Shown here: piece after piece, positions 25,953 through 35,267 of the stretch | Layout: every line of letters starts with the position of its first letter | How positions within the stretch are numbered: position 1 is the first letter of the stretch | Assembly: GCA_020161065.1 (NCBI GenBank) | Contig: JAIUPH010000002.1 | Location: 38,556 to 102,555, forward strand | Direction: 5' to 3' | Origin: Pseudomonadota bacterium | GTDB taxonomy: Bacteria; Pseudomonadota; Gammaproteobacteria; Burkholderiales; Burkholderiaceae_C | DNA length: 64,000 nucleotides | Notes under the pieces: model-generated | The model's database searches: none | What the model was told of the DNA's origin: nothing | What the model saw: the letters and a program-made list of their open reading frames with translations, nothing else | Made by a program: the position numbers and the translations under genes

Positions 25953-26789
25953 TTACTCGGTGTCGACCGGCGCGCCGGCGGCATCGGCATCGACGGGGCC
26001 GCTGAGCGGCCGCTCGCCGGCCGGCAGTTCGTCGGGCTTGATCTCGTCGAGCTTGACCTCGTCGACCTTGATCTCGTCGGGCTTGGCCAGCGGCTGGTCA
26101 TCGGCCGCCGGCGAGCGCCGATGGTCGTTGGAAGGCAGCGGCGCGGTGGCCTCGTCGATCAACCGGTCGGTGCTCATGCGTTGATCATCCACCGGCGCGG
26201 CAGCGCGCTCGTCGATGGGCGCGGCGACCGGCGCGGCACCGGCCGCGGCCGGGCCGAAGCCGGGCATCGACGCCGGCGCCGCCAGCGGCAGCGTGAGCGC
26301 CTGCGTCGCCGGCTGCGGCTCGGATGACGGTGACACCGCGGCCGCGGCCATCGTCACGCCCGCCGCCCGGCTTTGCTGCGCGGCCAGCAGGCGCTGGTGT
26401 TCGGCCTCGTAGCGCGCCATCAAGGTCTGCGCCTGCCGCTGGTTGTAGGCGACGCGCGCGCGCAGCAACTCGGGGCGATCGGCCAGTTCGCCGGCGGCCG
26501 GCATCAGGCCGGCGCCGCGCGCCTCGGCCAGTTCACGGCGCACGTCGGCGCGCGAGGCCTGGCCGCTGATCATCGCCATCACGCGCCGCTCGACCTCCGG
26601 CGGCATCGCTTCGCCGCCGGCGTACACGGCCTCGGTGACGGCAGCCTGCAGCGCCGGCGGCAAGGTGGATGCCGAGCCGTCCGCCGACGCGAAGGCCGGC
26701 GCGGCGAGCAGCAGGCCGGCGCCGAGAAGGGCAATCGCCGACGTCGTTCGCGACGGTTGGATGCGTTCGGTTCGTGTGTTAGCAGTCAT
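25953..26789 (-). CDS. Exported protein with DEIK-type repeats, unknown function
   Basis: A 278-residue exported protein that I do not recognise. ATG 26789 has GGAG 9 bases upstream and opens a signal peptide (hydrophobic core about 19-32, then AFASA). A helical part (about 40-125) has QAAVTEAVYAGGEAMPPEVERRVMAMISGQ and many Arg/Ala/Glu residues. The rest is low-complexity and ends with about four 5-residue units of D-E-(I/V)-K-x near residues 236-255. The palindrome at 26892-26909 lies about 111 bases upstream. It probably forms an operon with the YihY-type gene. Confidence 0.65.
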   Translation of the reverse strand: MTANTRTERIQPSRTTSAIALLGAGLLLAAPAFASADGSASTLPPALQAAVTEAVYAGGEAMPPEVERRVMAMISGQASRADVRRELAEARGAGLMPAAGELADRPELLRARVAYNQRQAQTLMARYEAEHQRLLAAQQSRAAGVTMAAAAVSPSSEPQPATQALTLPLAAPASMPGFGPAAAGAAPVAAPIDERAAAPVDDQRMSTDRLIDEATAPLPSNDHRRSPAADDQPLAKPDEIKVDEVKLDEIKPDELPAGERPLSGPVDADAAGAPVDTE

Positions 26790-27155
26790 GAGCCGCTCCG
26801 ATGCAGTTGCAAAAGAAACCCGGCCGCAGCCGAGCCCTCGCATCGTCACCGCCGCAAGGGCCGGGACTTGTCGGCTGAAAGTGTCGCTTCGTGTCGGCGT
26901 CGTCCGACGCCGTCGAAGGCCACGCCTGCCGCAGCCCGCCGCCGCGCGCCGGTCCGACCGCTGCCGGTCGCTGCCGGTCGCTGACCGCGCGGGTTACCGT
27001 GGGATACCAATTGGCGGCCATTGCCGGCGACGACGGATGCGACACGTTGCGCCCGAGCCAAGGCCCTGACCAGCGGCAGCGCCAGCGGGCGACCCGCCGG
27101 CGTCGAGGGCCTTGCGCGGGCTTTGGCCGTCGAGCTGGCGGCGCGGCCGCTCGAT
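26790..27155. other. Intergenic region between nrdJ and the DEIK-repeat gene
   Basis: No gene is visible in these 366 bases. They hold three imperfect 10-bp direct repeats of CCGGTCGCTG around 26960-26988, the palindrome at 26892-26909, and the ribosome site of the downstream gene. The GC content is slightly lower close to 26800-26890. No terminator with a T-run was found after the reductase gene. Confidence 0.6.
26892..26909. promoter_or_regulatory. Palindromic operator candidate, site 3
   Basis: TGTCGG-N6-CCGACG, one mismatch from the perfect palindromes at 21292-21311 and 24539-24556, with the same 6-base gap. It is centred about 111 bases upstream of the start at 26789. Confidence 0.45.
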
Positions 27156-30119
27156 TCAGCCGCACTGCCCCACGTAGCCGCAGGCGGTGCAGAAGTCGCA
27201 GCCGTCCTTGTGGATCACGGTGCGGTTGCCGCATTCGGGGCAGGGCCGGCCGGCCTGCGGCGCGGCGGGACCGGCGCCGGCCGCCGCGGCCGGCGCGCCG
27301 GGCGGCACTTCGAGCACGCCCATCTCGCGCAGCGGAAAGCCCTGCTCGTCCAGCACGCCCAGCATCGCGTAGCGGTGGATGATCAGCCGCGCCAGGTAGG
27401 CCACGGTGGACGGCCACAGCTGCTGGCGCTGCTGGCCGTGCGGCAGCCCGGGCACGAAGGCCATGAAGTGGCCCAGCGGCTCGGCGTAGTTGAGCAGCTT
27501 GCGCAGCTTCATGCCGATCCACGCGGGGTCGATGACGCGCATGTCCAGCGACAGCAGCCGCGCCAGCCCGTCCAGCGCGCGCGGGTAGTTGCCCGAGAAG
27601 CCGATCGCGCAAGGCCGCGTCACCGGCAGCCCGTCGGGGCCGGGGATGGTGATCTCTTTGAGGGTTAGCGTGAAGCGCTCGTCGGCCGCCGGGTTGTGCA
27701 GGTCGACCGCCCAGGCCAGCGTGCCGGAGGGGCCGGTGAGCGGCTCCTTGCGCGCGAAGAGGGCGTCCATCACCGGCGTGGGGCGCCCATCACCGTCCAC
27801 CGGCAGCGCGCCGAGCTGCTGGCAGCGCCAGCGGATCACGGCCGCCGTGGCGGCCACGACGCCGGGGAACAGCCGCTTCTCGCCGTGCGGCGGGAACGGC
27901 ATCTCGAAAGAACGCTCTTCGGCGACGGTGGCCAGCGCGTCGAGCTTGAGCTGCAGCCAGGCGGGGTCGTTGGCGCGCAGGTCCATCGACAAGGTCTTGG
28001 CCATCGCGCCCAGGCCGCGCGGCTGCTCGGCGCCGTTGACCCAGACCTCGAAGGGGCGCGAGCGCGCCGCGCCATCGTCCGGGATCTCGCCGACGAAGAG
28101 GCCGAAGTCGCCGAAGGGGTGCTGCACCATGTAGGTCCAGGCCGGGTTGCCGCCGGGCAGTTCAGGGCGCCCCGGCCAGCGCAGCGAGGCCAGCACCGGC
28201 GCCGGCAGGCGGTCCAGCGCGAGGCGGCGGTTGGCTTCGTCGGGCAGCGGCATCGGCTCGGGCGTGGCGGCGGCCGGCGCGGCGCTCAGCACCGAGCCGA
28301 CCACGGCATTCGGCCGGTAGGTGGCCAGGCCCTTGAGGCCGGCCTTCCAGGCCTGCAGGTACAGGCCCTGGAAGTCGGCGTAGGGGTAGTCGGCCGGCAC
28401 ATTGACGGTCTTGCTGATCGCGGTGTCGACGAAGGGCGCGACGGCGGCCACCATCGCCGCGTGGTCGGCGGCGCGCATCTCCAGCGCGGTGACGAAGGCG
28501 GCGGGCAGCGGCGCGTCGGCGCCCTTCAGGTGGCGGAACAGGCGCCAGGCGTGGTCTTCCACCGGGTACTCGCGCAGGCTGCCGTCGCTCATGCGCTTCT
28601 TGCGCGTGTAGGTCCAGCTGAAGGGCGGCTCGATGCCGTTGCTGGCGTTGTCGGCAAAGGCCAGGCTGATGGTGCCGGTGGGCGCAATGGACAGCAGGTG
28701 CGAGTTACGCAGCCCATGCTGGCGGATGCGCTCGCGCAGCGGCGCCGGCAGCCGCGTGGCGAAGGTGCCGCCGGCGAGGTAGAGGTCGGCGTTGAACAGC
28801 GGAAAGGCGCCGCGCTCGCGCGCCAGCTCCACGCTGGCCTCGTAGGCGGCGTCGCGCATCTGCTCGGCAATGCGGCGCGCCATGGTGCGCGCGGCCTCGC
28901 TGTCGTAGCGCAGGCCCAGCATCGCCAGCGCGTCGCCCAGGCCGGTGAAGCCCAGCCCGATGCGGCGCTTGCGCCGCGCCTCGTCGGCCTGCTGCGGCAG
29001 CGGCCAGACGCTGACGTCGAGCACGTTGTCGAGCATGCGCACGGCCACCTGCACCAGCGCCGCGAAGCCCGCCGCGTCGAAGGCCGCATCGCCCTCGAAA
29101 GGCCGCTGCACGAAGCGCGTGAGGTCGATCGAGCCGAGGCAGCAGCAGCCATAGGGCGGCAAGGGCTGCTCGCCGCAGGGGTTGGTGCTGGCGATGGTCT
29201 CGCAGTAGGCGAGGTTGTTGTCGCGGTTGATGCTGTCGATGAACAGCACGCCGGGCTCGGCGTGGTCGTAGGTGGACCGCATGATCTGGTCCCACAGCTC
29301 GCGCGCCGGCAGCTTGCGGTAGACCCACAAGCCGCCGCCGCCGGGGCCATCGGCATCGCTGCGCTGGTAGGCGCCGGCAGCCTTCAGGCGCGGGCCGGGC
29401 TCGGCGCGGTGCACCAGCTCGACCTCGGCGTCGGCCTCCACGGCCTGCATGAAGGCGTCGGTCACGCCGACCGAGATGTTGAAGTTCTTCAGGTCGCCGG
29501 CGTCCTTGGCGTGGATGAACTCCTCGATGTCGGGGTGGTCGCAGCGCAGCACGCCCATCTGCGCGCCGCGGCGCGCGCCGGCGCTTTCCACCGTCTCGCA
29601 ACTGCGGTCGAACACGCGCATGTAGCTCACCGGGCCCGAGGCGCTGCTTTGCGTGCTGCCGACCCAGGCGCCGCGCGGGCGGATGCGGCTGAAGTCGTAG
29701 CCGACGCCGCCGCCGCGGCGCATGGTCTCGGCGGCCTCGGTCAACGCGGTGTAGATGCCGGGGTGGCCGTCTTCGATCTGCGCGATGGAGTCGCCCACCG
29801 GCTGCACGAAGCAGTTGATCAGCGTGGCCGCCAGCTCGGTGCCGGCCGCCGACTGGATGCGCCCGGCCGGGATGAAGCCCTGCTGCAGCGCCCACAGGAA
29901 GCGCTGTTCCCACTCGGCGCGCCGGGCGGGCGGCTCGGCCAGCGCCAGCGCGCGCGCCACGCGCTGGTGGACCTGCAGCGCGGTGGTCTCGTCGCCCTTG
30001 GCGTACTTCTCTTTCAGCACCTCGGCGCTGATGGGTTGGGCGGGCAGCTCGGCGCGGCTGGCCGCGGTGGCAGGGGCGGCGCCGGCGGCGGCGGCCGAAG
30101 GGCGATCGGTCTCTTGCAT
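27156..30119 (-). CDS. nrdJ: Adenosylcobalamin-dependent ribonucleotide reductase (class II)
   Basis: A 987-residue enzyme that reduces ribonucleotides to deoxyribonucleotides with a B12-generated radical, independent of oxygen. Family segments are [54 protein letters not shown], and the active-site run [33 protein letters not shown] is further on. The C-terminal third has TSCPD-like domains in two copies ([12 protein letters not shown] and [15 protein letters not shown] regions) and a final Cys-rich zinc ribbon, CPECGNRT...CDFCTACGY, likely used to regenerate the active-site disulfide. ATG 30119 has GAGGAG about 11 bases upstream. I looked for a cobalamin riboswitch in the 233 bases before the gene and saw none. 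Confidence 0.93.
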   Translation of the reverse strand: MQETDRPSAAAAGAAPATAASRAELPAQPISAEVLKEKYAKGDETTALQVHQRVARALALAEPPARRAEWEQRFLWALQQGFIPAGRIQSAAGTELAATLINCFVQPVGDSIAQIEDGHPGIYTALTEAAETMRRGGGVGYDFSRIRPRGAWVGSTQSSASGPVSYMRVFDRSCETVESAGARRGAQMGVLRCDHPDIEEFIHAKDAGDLKNFNISVGVTDAFMQAVEADAEVELVHRAEPGPRLKAAGAYQRSDADGPGGGGLWVYRKLPARELWDQIMRSTYDHAEPGVLFIDSINRDNNLAYCETIASTNPCGEQPLPPYGCCCLGSIDLTRFVQRPFEGDAAFDAAGFAALVQVAVRMLDNVLDVSVWPLPQQADEARRKRRIGLGFTGLGDALAMLGLRYDSEAARTMARRIAEQMRDAAYEASVELARERGAFPLFNADLYLAGGTFATRLPAPLRERIRQHGLRNSHLLSIAPTGTISLAFADNASNGIEPPFSWTYTRKKRMSDGSLREYPVEDHAWRLFRHLKGADAPLPAAFVTALEMRAADHAAMVAAVAPFVDTAISKTVNVPADYPYADFQGLYLQAWKAGLKGLATYRPNAVVGSVLSAAPAAATPEPMPLPDEANRRLALDRLPAPVLASLRWPGRPELPGGNPAWTYMVQHPFGDFGLFVGEIPDDGAARSRPFEVWVNGAEQPRGLGAMAKTLSMDLRANDPAWLQLKLDALATVAEERSFEMPFPPHGEKRLFPGVVAATAAVIRWRCQQLGALPVDGDGRPTPVMDALFARKEPLTGPSGTLAWAVDLHNPAADERFTLTLKEITIPGPDGLPVTRPCAIGFSGNYPRALDGLARLLSLDMRVIDPAWIGMKLRKLLNYAEPLGHFMAFVPGLPHGQQRQQLWPSTVAYLARLIIHRYAMLGVLDEQGFPLREMGVLEVPPGAPAAAAGAGPAAPQAGRPCPECGNRTVIHKDGCDFCTACGYVGQCG

Positions 30120-30352
30120 GCAGGGGTCTCCTCGGGGGCCGCAACGCGGGCGGCGCGGCACGATAGGGCAGCCGCCGCGGGCCGCCGCTGACCGCCATCA
30201 AGCGCGGCCGCCTTCATTGTTGCCGCCCCGTCGACGCCGATGGCGGAGAAACCCTGTCGCTGGTAGAGGCGCCGCGCCGCGCGTGGCGGATCGGCGGGGC
30301 CGGCGCGGGACGGCGCGGGACGGCGGCCGTTGCGGGCCCGATCGCCGCGCGG

Positions 30353-31624
30353 TCAGCCCTTGGCCAACGACAGCAAGGCGTCGCAAGCGCGGGCGATCGC
30401 CGCCGGGCCCGATTCGTCCGGCGCTCGCATGCGCTGGGCGATCGCAGCGGCGCGCTCGCGGATCATCGGGTCGCTGCATAACGCCTGAAGCGAGGCACCC
30501 GCGCGCTCGGCATCGTAGTGGGCCGGCAGCAGCTCGATGCCAACGCCCAGCCGCCCGACACGCGCCGCGTTGTCGAACTGGTCGTAGGCCACCGGGCGCA
30601 CGAGTTGCGGCACGCCGGCGCGCAAGGCCTGCGCCGTCGACCCGATGCCGCCATGGTGCACGAAGGCCGCGGCGCGCGGCAGCAGCAGGCCGTAGGGCGC
30701 ATAGCTCACGGCGCGCACGTCGGGCGGCAGATCGGCCGGCAACTGCTCCGGCACGTGCGACATCAGCAGCCCGCGCAAGCCGGCGCGCCGGCACGCGGCG
30801 ACCGAGCTTTCGAAGAAGGATCGCGCCGTGCGCGTGGCCGTGCCCGCCGAGAACACCACCGGCGCCGGCCCGGCGGCGAGAAAGGCATCGAGTTCGCGGT
30901 CGAGCCGGGGCGGTTCGTCGCCGCCTTCCGAGCCATCGACGCCGAAGAAGCCCGTCAGCCGCAGCCGCTCCGGCCAATCCGCCGCCGGCGGCGCGTACCA
31001 GGCCGGGAAGGCACCGATCAAGGCATCGGCACCGTCGGTCCAGCCCACCGCATGCGCGATGGCCGGCAGCCCCAGTTCGTGGCGCCAACGGTTCAGCGGC
31101 TTCGTGAAATGGCGGTCGTAGTAGCGGTCGAGGCCCCACCACCACAGCCGCTTGACGAAGCCCGGCGTGTCCGCGCCGATGCCGCGCGCCAGCAGCCGCG
31201 GCGGCGCGTCGTTCGAGCGCAGCGCGGCCGGCGCCAGGTGCACCGTGGCGCAAGGCACGCCCGCCCGTTCGCGCCAGACCATGGGCGCGAACAGCAACGG
31301 CGGCCCCGCGCTGACGACGGGCTCGGCGGGCTCTCGCAGCCGCTGCAGCGCCGCCAGATACGGCGGCGCCAGGGCCAGCAGCTCGCTGGCGATGCGAGCA
31401 AAGGCGAGCCGGGGGTCGTGCTCGACGGGCACGCTGAACATCGCGCGGTAGCCGTCGGCCGTGCCGACCTCGACGAAGTCGAGCCCCGCCGCCGCGGCGT
31501 ACGGCCGGAACACCGGATTGGCCAGCAGCACCGCGTGATGACCGCGCGCCCGGCATTCGCGGCCGAGGGCCACGAAAGGCAGCACGTCGCCATGGCTGCC
31601 GGCGGCGCAAAGCAGAACCTTCAT
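30353..31624 (-). CDS. GT1-family glycosyltransferase (UGT/MGT-like)
   Basis: A 423-residue GT-B enzyme. The N-terminal domain starts [29 protein letters not shown], the glycine-rich acceptor-side loop of sterol, rhamnosyl and macrolide glycosyltransferases. The C-terminal donor domain has [10 protein letters not shown] near 270 and [32 protein letters not shown] near 337-366, corresponding to the nucleotide-sugar signature of the family. It transfers a sugar to a small lipid or secondary metabolite; neither donor nor acceptor can be told from sequence. The ATG overlaps the stop of a small repeat-containing reading frame as ATGA. The GC content of this gene is already lower than its left-hand neighbours. 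Confidence 0.9.
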   Translation of the reverse strand: [423 protein letters not shown]

Positions 31625-31773
31625 GCGCGCGCGTCGGAGAAGAAGGCCCGCTCGACCGCATCCCTTAGCGGCCCGGATCCCCGAGGCCCAGGGGGCAGGC
31701 GGTCGCTGCTGTCGTTGCTGTCGCTGCTGTCGCTGCTGTCCCTGCTGTCCTTGTCGAATGGAACCTTGCTCAT
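31621..31773 (-). CDS. Possible small acidic Ser/Asp-repeat peptide
   Basis: A 50-codon frame beginning ATG at 31773 and ending with TGA that overlaps the ATG of the glycosyltransferase. The product opens SKVPFDKD and then carries a Ser-Ser-Asp repeat from a 9-bp minisatellite. The ATGA overlap with the next gene and the smooth acidic composition favour translation; the lack of a ribosome site and the repeat itself count against it. It could act only as a coupling leader for the glycosyltransferase. Confidence 0.3.
   Translation of the reverse strand: MSKVPFDKDSRDSSDSSDSNDSSDRLPPGPRGSGPLRDAVERAFFSDARA
31703..31747. repeat. 9-bp minisatellite, five units
   Basis: Five tandem copies of TCGCTGCTG with single-base variants. 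On the minus strand they encode Ser-Ser-Asp-type triplets in the possible small peptide upstream of the glycosyltransferase. The unit length keeps the reading frame when copies are gained or lost. Confidence 0.8.
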
Positions 31774-31871
31774 CATCGCGTTCGAGCCAGCCAAGTTTGC
31801 GAGAGTGTGCACCGCGCGGCGACGGACCGCGCGACCTATCATGCGCCGCACACCAACGCCCGCCGCCAGCC

Positions 31872-32222
31872 GTGCCCGATTCGCTCCGCCACCTCACGCT
31901 GCAACTGAGCCGCTTCGCGCAGGAGCGCGACTGGGAGCAATTCCACTCGCCCAAGAACCTCGCGTCTGCGCTGGTCGTCGAAGCTGGCGAATTGCTGGAG
32001 CATTTTCAATGGCTCACCGAAACGCAGAGCCGCGAGCTGCCAACCGACAAGCGCGATGCCATCGCCGCTGAACTCGCGGACGTGCTGCTGTACCTCGTAC
32101 AGCTGGCCGGTGCACTGGGCATCGATCCCATCCAGGCGGCGCAGCGCAAGCTGGCGGCGAACGCCCTGAAGTACCCCGTCGATCGGGCGCGAGGCACGAG
32201 CAAGAAGTACAACGAGCTCTGA
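31872..32222 (+). CDS. MazG-like nucleotide pyrophosphohydrolase
   Basis: A 116-residue all-alpha NTP pyrophosphohydrolase of the short MazG/dCTPase type. The start of the domain is SLRHLTLQLSRFAQERDWEQFHSPKNLA, and the metal-binding acidic helices are EAGELLEHFQW (about 34-44) and KRDAIAAELADVLLYL (about 60-75), giving the ExxE...ExxD signature. Such enzymes cut (d)NTPs to the monophosphate and pyrophosphate. GTG 31872 is picked because the domain begins immediately after it. The helicase-like gene starts 25 bases downstream in the same direction, so the two form an operon. Base composition is lower in GC than the flanking core genes, suggesting acquisition. Confidence 0.88.
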   Translation: MPDSLRHLTLQLSRFAQERDWEQFHSPKNLASALVVEAGELLEHFQWLTETQSRELPTDKRDAIAAELADVLLYLVQLAGALGIDPIQAAQRKLAANALKYPVDRARGTSKKYNEL

Positions 32223-32247
32223 CCACCGTGGCGGGGGGGCCGCGAAG

Positions 32248-34683
32248 TTGATCATCTACCAGGCCACGAAGGCGCAGTTTCTCGACCACGCGCTGCGCGA
32301 CGACATCGAAGACATCGTGTCGCGGCAGTTCGTCAGCGTCACCGGCCACACGGTCGGACGATCGGAGATGCATGCCTGGAAGCACTCGCTGTTGGAAATG
32401 GCCAAGGTGCTGCAGGACGAAGAGATCCCGCCTTCGGCCGGCGTGGGCATCGAATACCAGCTACCGCAAACCGCCAAGCGCATCGACTTCGTCATCACCG
32501 GCGAAGACGCCCAGGCCCGACCCAGCGTCATCATCGTCGAGCTGAAGCAGTGGTCGGAATCGCGCCACAGCGACAAGGATGCCATCGTCTGGGCCCGCCG
32601 CGGCGGCCGCGCGGCGGAGACCGAAGGCCCGCACCCGTCATACCAAGCCTGGTCGTACGCCGCGCTGCTGCAGGACTTCAACGCCGCCGTTCAGGACGGC
32701 CAGATGGCGCTGCAGCCCTGCGCCTACCTGCACAACCACCCGCGCGATGGCGAGATCGACCATCCCGCCTACCGCGACCACATCGAACGGGCGCCGCTGT
32801 TCTTGAGGCGGGAGCGCGCCAAGCTGCAGGCATTCATTCGCCAGCACGTACGACACGGCGACCGAAAGGGCACGCTCTATGCCATCGAGAACGGCCGCAT
32901 CCGACCGTCGAAGATGCTGGCCGACAGCGTGGCCGGTCTGCTGCAGGGCAAGCCCGAGTTCGTGCTCATCGACGACCAGAAGGTCGTGTTCGAGACGATC
33001 CTGCAAATGGACCAACGCGCCGAACAGCGCAAGCAGGTCGTCATCGTGCAGGGCGGTCCCGGAACGGGCAAGTCGGTGCTGGCCGTCAATCTCGTCGGCG
33101 CGCTGCTGGCCCGCGGCCGCAATGTCCGCTACGTCTCCAAGAACGCTGCACCCCGCGCGGTGTACGAAGCCAAGCTGACCGGCAAGTTCACCAAGAGCCG
33201 CATCAGCAACCTGTTCAGCGGCTCGGGTGTCTTCGTGAACGTCGAGCCCGACGTCTACGACACGCTGATCGTCGACGAGGCGCACCGGCTCAACGAGAAG
33301 AGCGGCCTGTACCGCAACCTGGGTGACAACCAGGTGAAGGAGCTGATCCGAGCCGCCCGATGCACCGCGTTCTTCGTCGACGAGGATCAGCGAGTGACGC
33401 TGCTGGACATCGGCAGCGTGGATCAGCTGCGCGATCAGGCCAGTGCAGCAGGGGCGGAAGTGACCGAACTGCAGCTGTCGTCGCAGTTTCGGTGCAACGG
33501 CTCGGACGGCTACCTGGCGTGGCTGGACGACGTGCTGGCCATCCGGTCGACCGCGAACACGACGCTGGACACCCGAGCGTTCGACTTCAGGGTGTTTGAC
33601 AACCCGGCCGAATTGCATGCGCTGGTCGAGCTGAAGAACCGCGCGAACAACCGATCGCGAATGGTTGCCGGCTACTGCTGGGCTTGGTCGAGCAAGCGCG
33701 ACCCGGACGCGTGGGACATCGAACTGCCCGGGTTCGGCTATCGGCGCCGCTGGAATCTGGACAAGGACGGCAGCCTGTGGATCGTGGCACCGGGCTCGGT
33801 GGATCAGGTCGGATGCATCCACACGTGCCAGGGGCTCGAGTTGGACTACGTCGGCGTCATCATCGGCCCGGACTTGGTGTACCGGGACGGACGCGTGCAG
33901 ACGGACGCAACCCAGCGCGCGAGCTCCGACCAGTCCGTCAAGGGCATCAAGCGGATGTTGCGCGACCACCCGGCCAACGCCAAGGCTCTGGCCGACCGGG
34001 TCGTCAAGAACACCTACCGGACGCTGATGACGCGCGGCATGAAGGGGTGCTACGTGTACTGCACCGACTCCGCCTTGGCCGCCTACCTGCGCACGCGGTT
34101 GACGGTCCGCGACGATGCGAAGCCGCGGGTGAGTCGACCCGACGTCCAGCCTGCTGCCGAGCGGCCCAGGGCAAACGTCGTGCCGCTGCACCGAGTCACA
34201 CGGCAGGAAAGAGAGGCGGGCGTCGCCGCAGCGCCCTTGGTCGACCTGCGGTTTGCGGCTGGCGCGTTCTCGAACTTCCAGGCCTTCGAGCAGGACAGCG
34301 CCGACTGGGTCGCCCTTCCGGATTGGGTGCGACCACAGCCGGGACTGTTCATCGCGCAGGTTGTCGGCGAATCGATGAACCGACGCATACCCAACGGCGC
34401 TTGGTGCCTTTTTCGGTTGCATCCCACCGGTACGCGCGAAGGCAAGGTCGTCGTCGCCGAGCATCGCAGCATCGAAGATCCCGACCTCGGCGGGTGCTAC
34501 ACCGTGAAGCTGTACTCAAGCGAGAAGGTGGCGTCCGACGAAGGCGGATGGCGGCATCGGCGGATTGCCCTGATCCCTGATTCGGATCGCCCGGGCTTCG
34601 AGCCGATCGTGTTTCTCGACGCCGAGGACGCGCAGGAGTTATCGATCGTTGCCGAGTTGCTGCTCGTCATGCCGTCTGCATAG
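32248..34683 (+). CDS. Nuclease-like / DUF2075 helicase / S24-peptidase fusion
   Basis: An 811-residue three-part protein. Residues 1-215 look like a PD-(D/E)xK-type domain: RIDFV with Asp80 and VELKQW with Glu98 and Lys100. Residues about 260-615 are a DUF2075 (Schlafen-like superfamily 1) ATPase: Walker A GGPGTGKS at 269-276, Walker B LIVDEAHR with Asp343-Glu344, the SSQFRC motif near 411, and HTCQGLELDYVGVI near 525. A linker leads to a LexA/UmuD-type S24 domain with VGESM (Ser709) and YTVK (Lys754), the expected catalytic pair, and an Ala-Gly pair at 671-672 at the distance of the usual self-cleavage site. The start is TTG, fitting the family opening MIIYQATK. It is paired with the MazG-like gene. 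A role in phage defence or DNA-damage response is inferred. Confidence 0.85.
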   Translation: MIIYQATKAQFLDHALRDDIEDIVSRQFVSVTGHTVGRSEMHAWKHSLLEMAKVLQDEEIPPSAGVGIEYQLPQTAKRIDFVITGEDAQARPSVIIVELKQWSESRHSDKDAIVWARRGGRAAETEGPHPSYQAWSYAALLQDFNAAVQDGQMALQPCAYLHNHPRDGEIDHPAYRDHIERAPLFLRRERAKLQAFIRQHVRHGDRKGTLYAIENGRIRPSKMLADSVAGLLQGKPEFVLIDDQKVVFETILQMDQRAEQRKQVVIVQGGPGTGKSVLAVNLVGALLARGRNVRYVSKNAAPRAVYEAKLTGKFTKSRISNLFSGSGVFVNVEPDVYDTLIVDEAHRLNEKSGLYRNLGDNQVKELIRAARCTAFFVDEDQRVTLLDIGSVDQLRDQASAAGAEVTELQLSSQFRCNGSDGYLAWLDDVLAIRSTANTTLDTRAFDFRVFDNPAELHALVELKNRANNRSRMVAGYCWAWSSKRDPDAWDIELPGFGYRRRWNLDKDGSLWIVAPGSVDQVGCIHTCQGLELDYVGVIIGPDLVYRDGRVQTDATQRASSDQSVKGIKRMLRDHPANAKALADRVVKNTYRTLMTRGMKGCYVYCTDSALAAYLRTRLTVRDDAKPRVSRPDVQPAAERPRANVVPLHRVTRQEREAGVAAAPLVDLRFAAGAFSNFQAFEQDSADWVALPDWVRPQPGLFIAQVVGESMNRRIPNGAWCLFRLHPTGTREGKVVVAEHRSIEDPDLGGCYTVKLYSSEKVASDEGGWRHRRIALIPDSDRPGFEPIVFLDAEDAQELSIVAELLLVMPSA

Positions 34684-34919
34684 CGCAGCGACGTCATGGC
34701 TTGTGCCAATGCACATCGTGCCGCAGGCAGGTGTTGAAGTCTTTGCGCGCAAGGCAGGCATGCAGCGTCAGCAAATTGCATCGTGCGAGCCCACTGAGTA
34801 GAGGCGGTGCGTGTCGGGAAGCTCTGGCGAACGATGCCCCAAGGCTGATTCGGCGGCCCCGCTGCGGCTGCATGCGATACACCACCGTGCCGGCGGTGAT
34901 CAGCTCGGCGCACCGGCGC
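34684..34919. other. Intergenic region with lower GC
   Basis: These 236 bases after the fusion gene show no convincing gene on either strand. Base composition is clearly less GC-rich than the surrounding chromosome, as in the gene before it. No terminator with a T-run and no repeat of the tRNA-Phe 3' end were seen here. Confidence 0.55.
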
Positions 34920-35114
34920 CTACCGCTGGTGCCGGCGCCGAGACAGCATCTCGTCAATGGCACCCAGCATCAACAGCACCGGCCATCCGAGCACGACGGC
35001 GGTCACCAGGCCGGCGCCCAGCGCCGTGAGGCGATCGGCACCGACCGCCAGCCCAAGCAATGCCAGCGGCACACCGATGCCCACCATCCAGATGCACCAA
35101 ACGATGCCTCGCAT
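34920..35114 (-). CDS. Small two-helix membrane protein
   Basis: A 64-residue protein I do not recognise. ATG 35114 has a strong ribosome site (AAGGAG, 9-10 bases upstream). The sequence is two hydrophobic helices (about 3-22 and 30-52) joined by a GADRLTAL loop, then a basic tail RRRHQR, so the tail should face the cytoplasm. It lies alone between the accessory module and tRNA-Phe. Confidence 0.6.
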   Translation of the reverse strand: MRGIVWCIWMVGIGVPLALLGLAVGADRLTALGAGLVTAVVLGWPVLLMLGAIDEMLSRRRHQR

Positions 35115-35267
35115 GGCCAGCTCCTTCAGCGCCACGACTCTACCCGTCAGCGCCGACCTTCGCATCGTCTGGCGCCGAAGGCGCGCGCGTGCGCGCGGTC
35201 ATGCGTGCTTGGTTGTGACCAACGCGAGCCGCACGATCTGCAGCACAAAGCGGGTCCAGAAGCGACA

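Noticed and set aside
30120-30352. Cobalamin riboswitch before the B12-dependent reductase
   Set aside because: No B12-box-like conserved segment or matching long paired structure was visible by eye in this interval. A covariance-model search would settle it.
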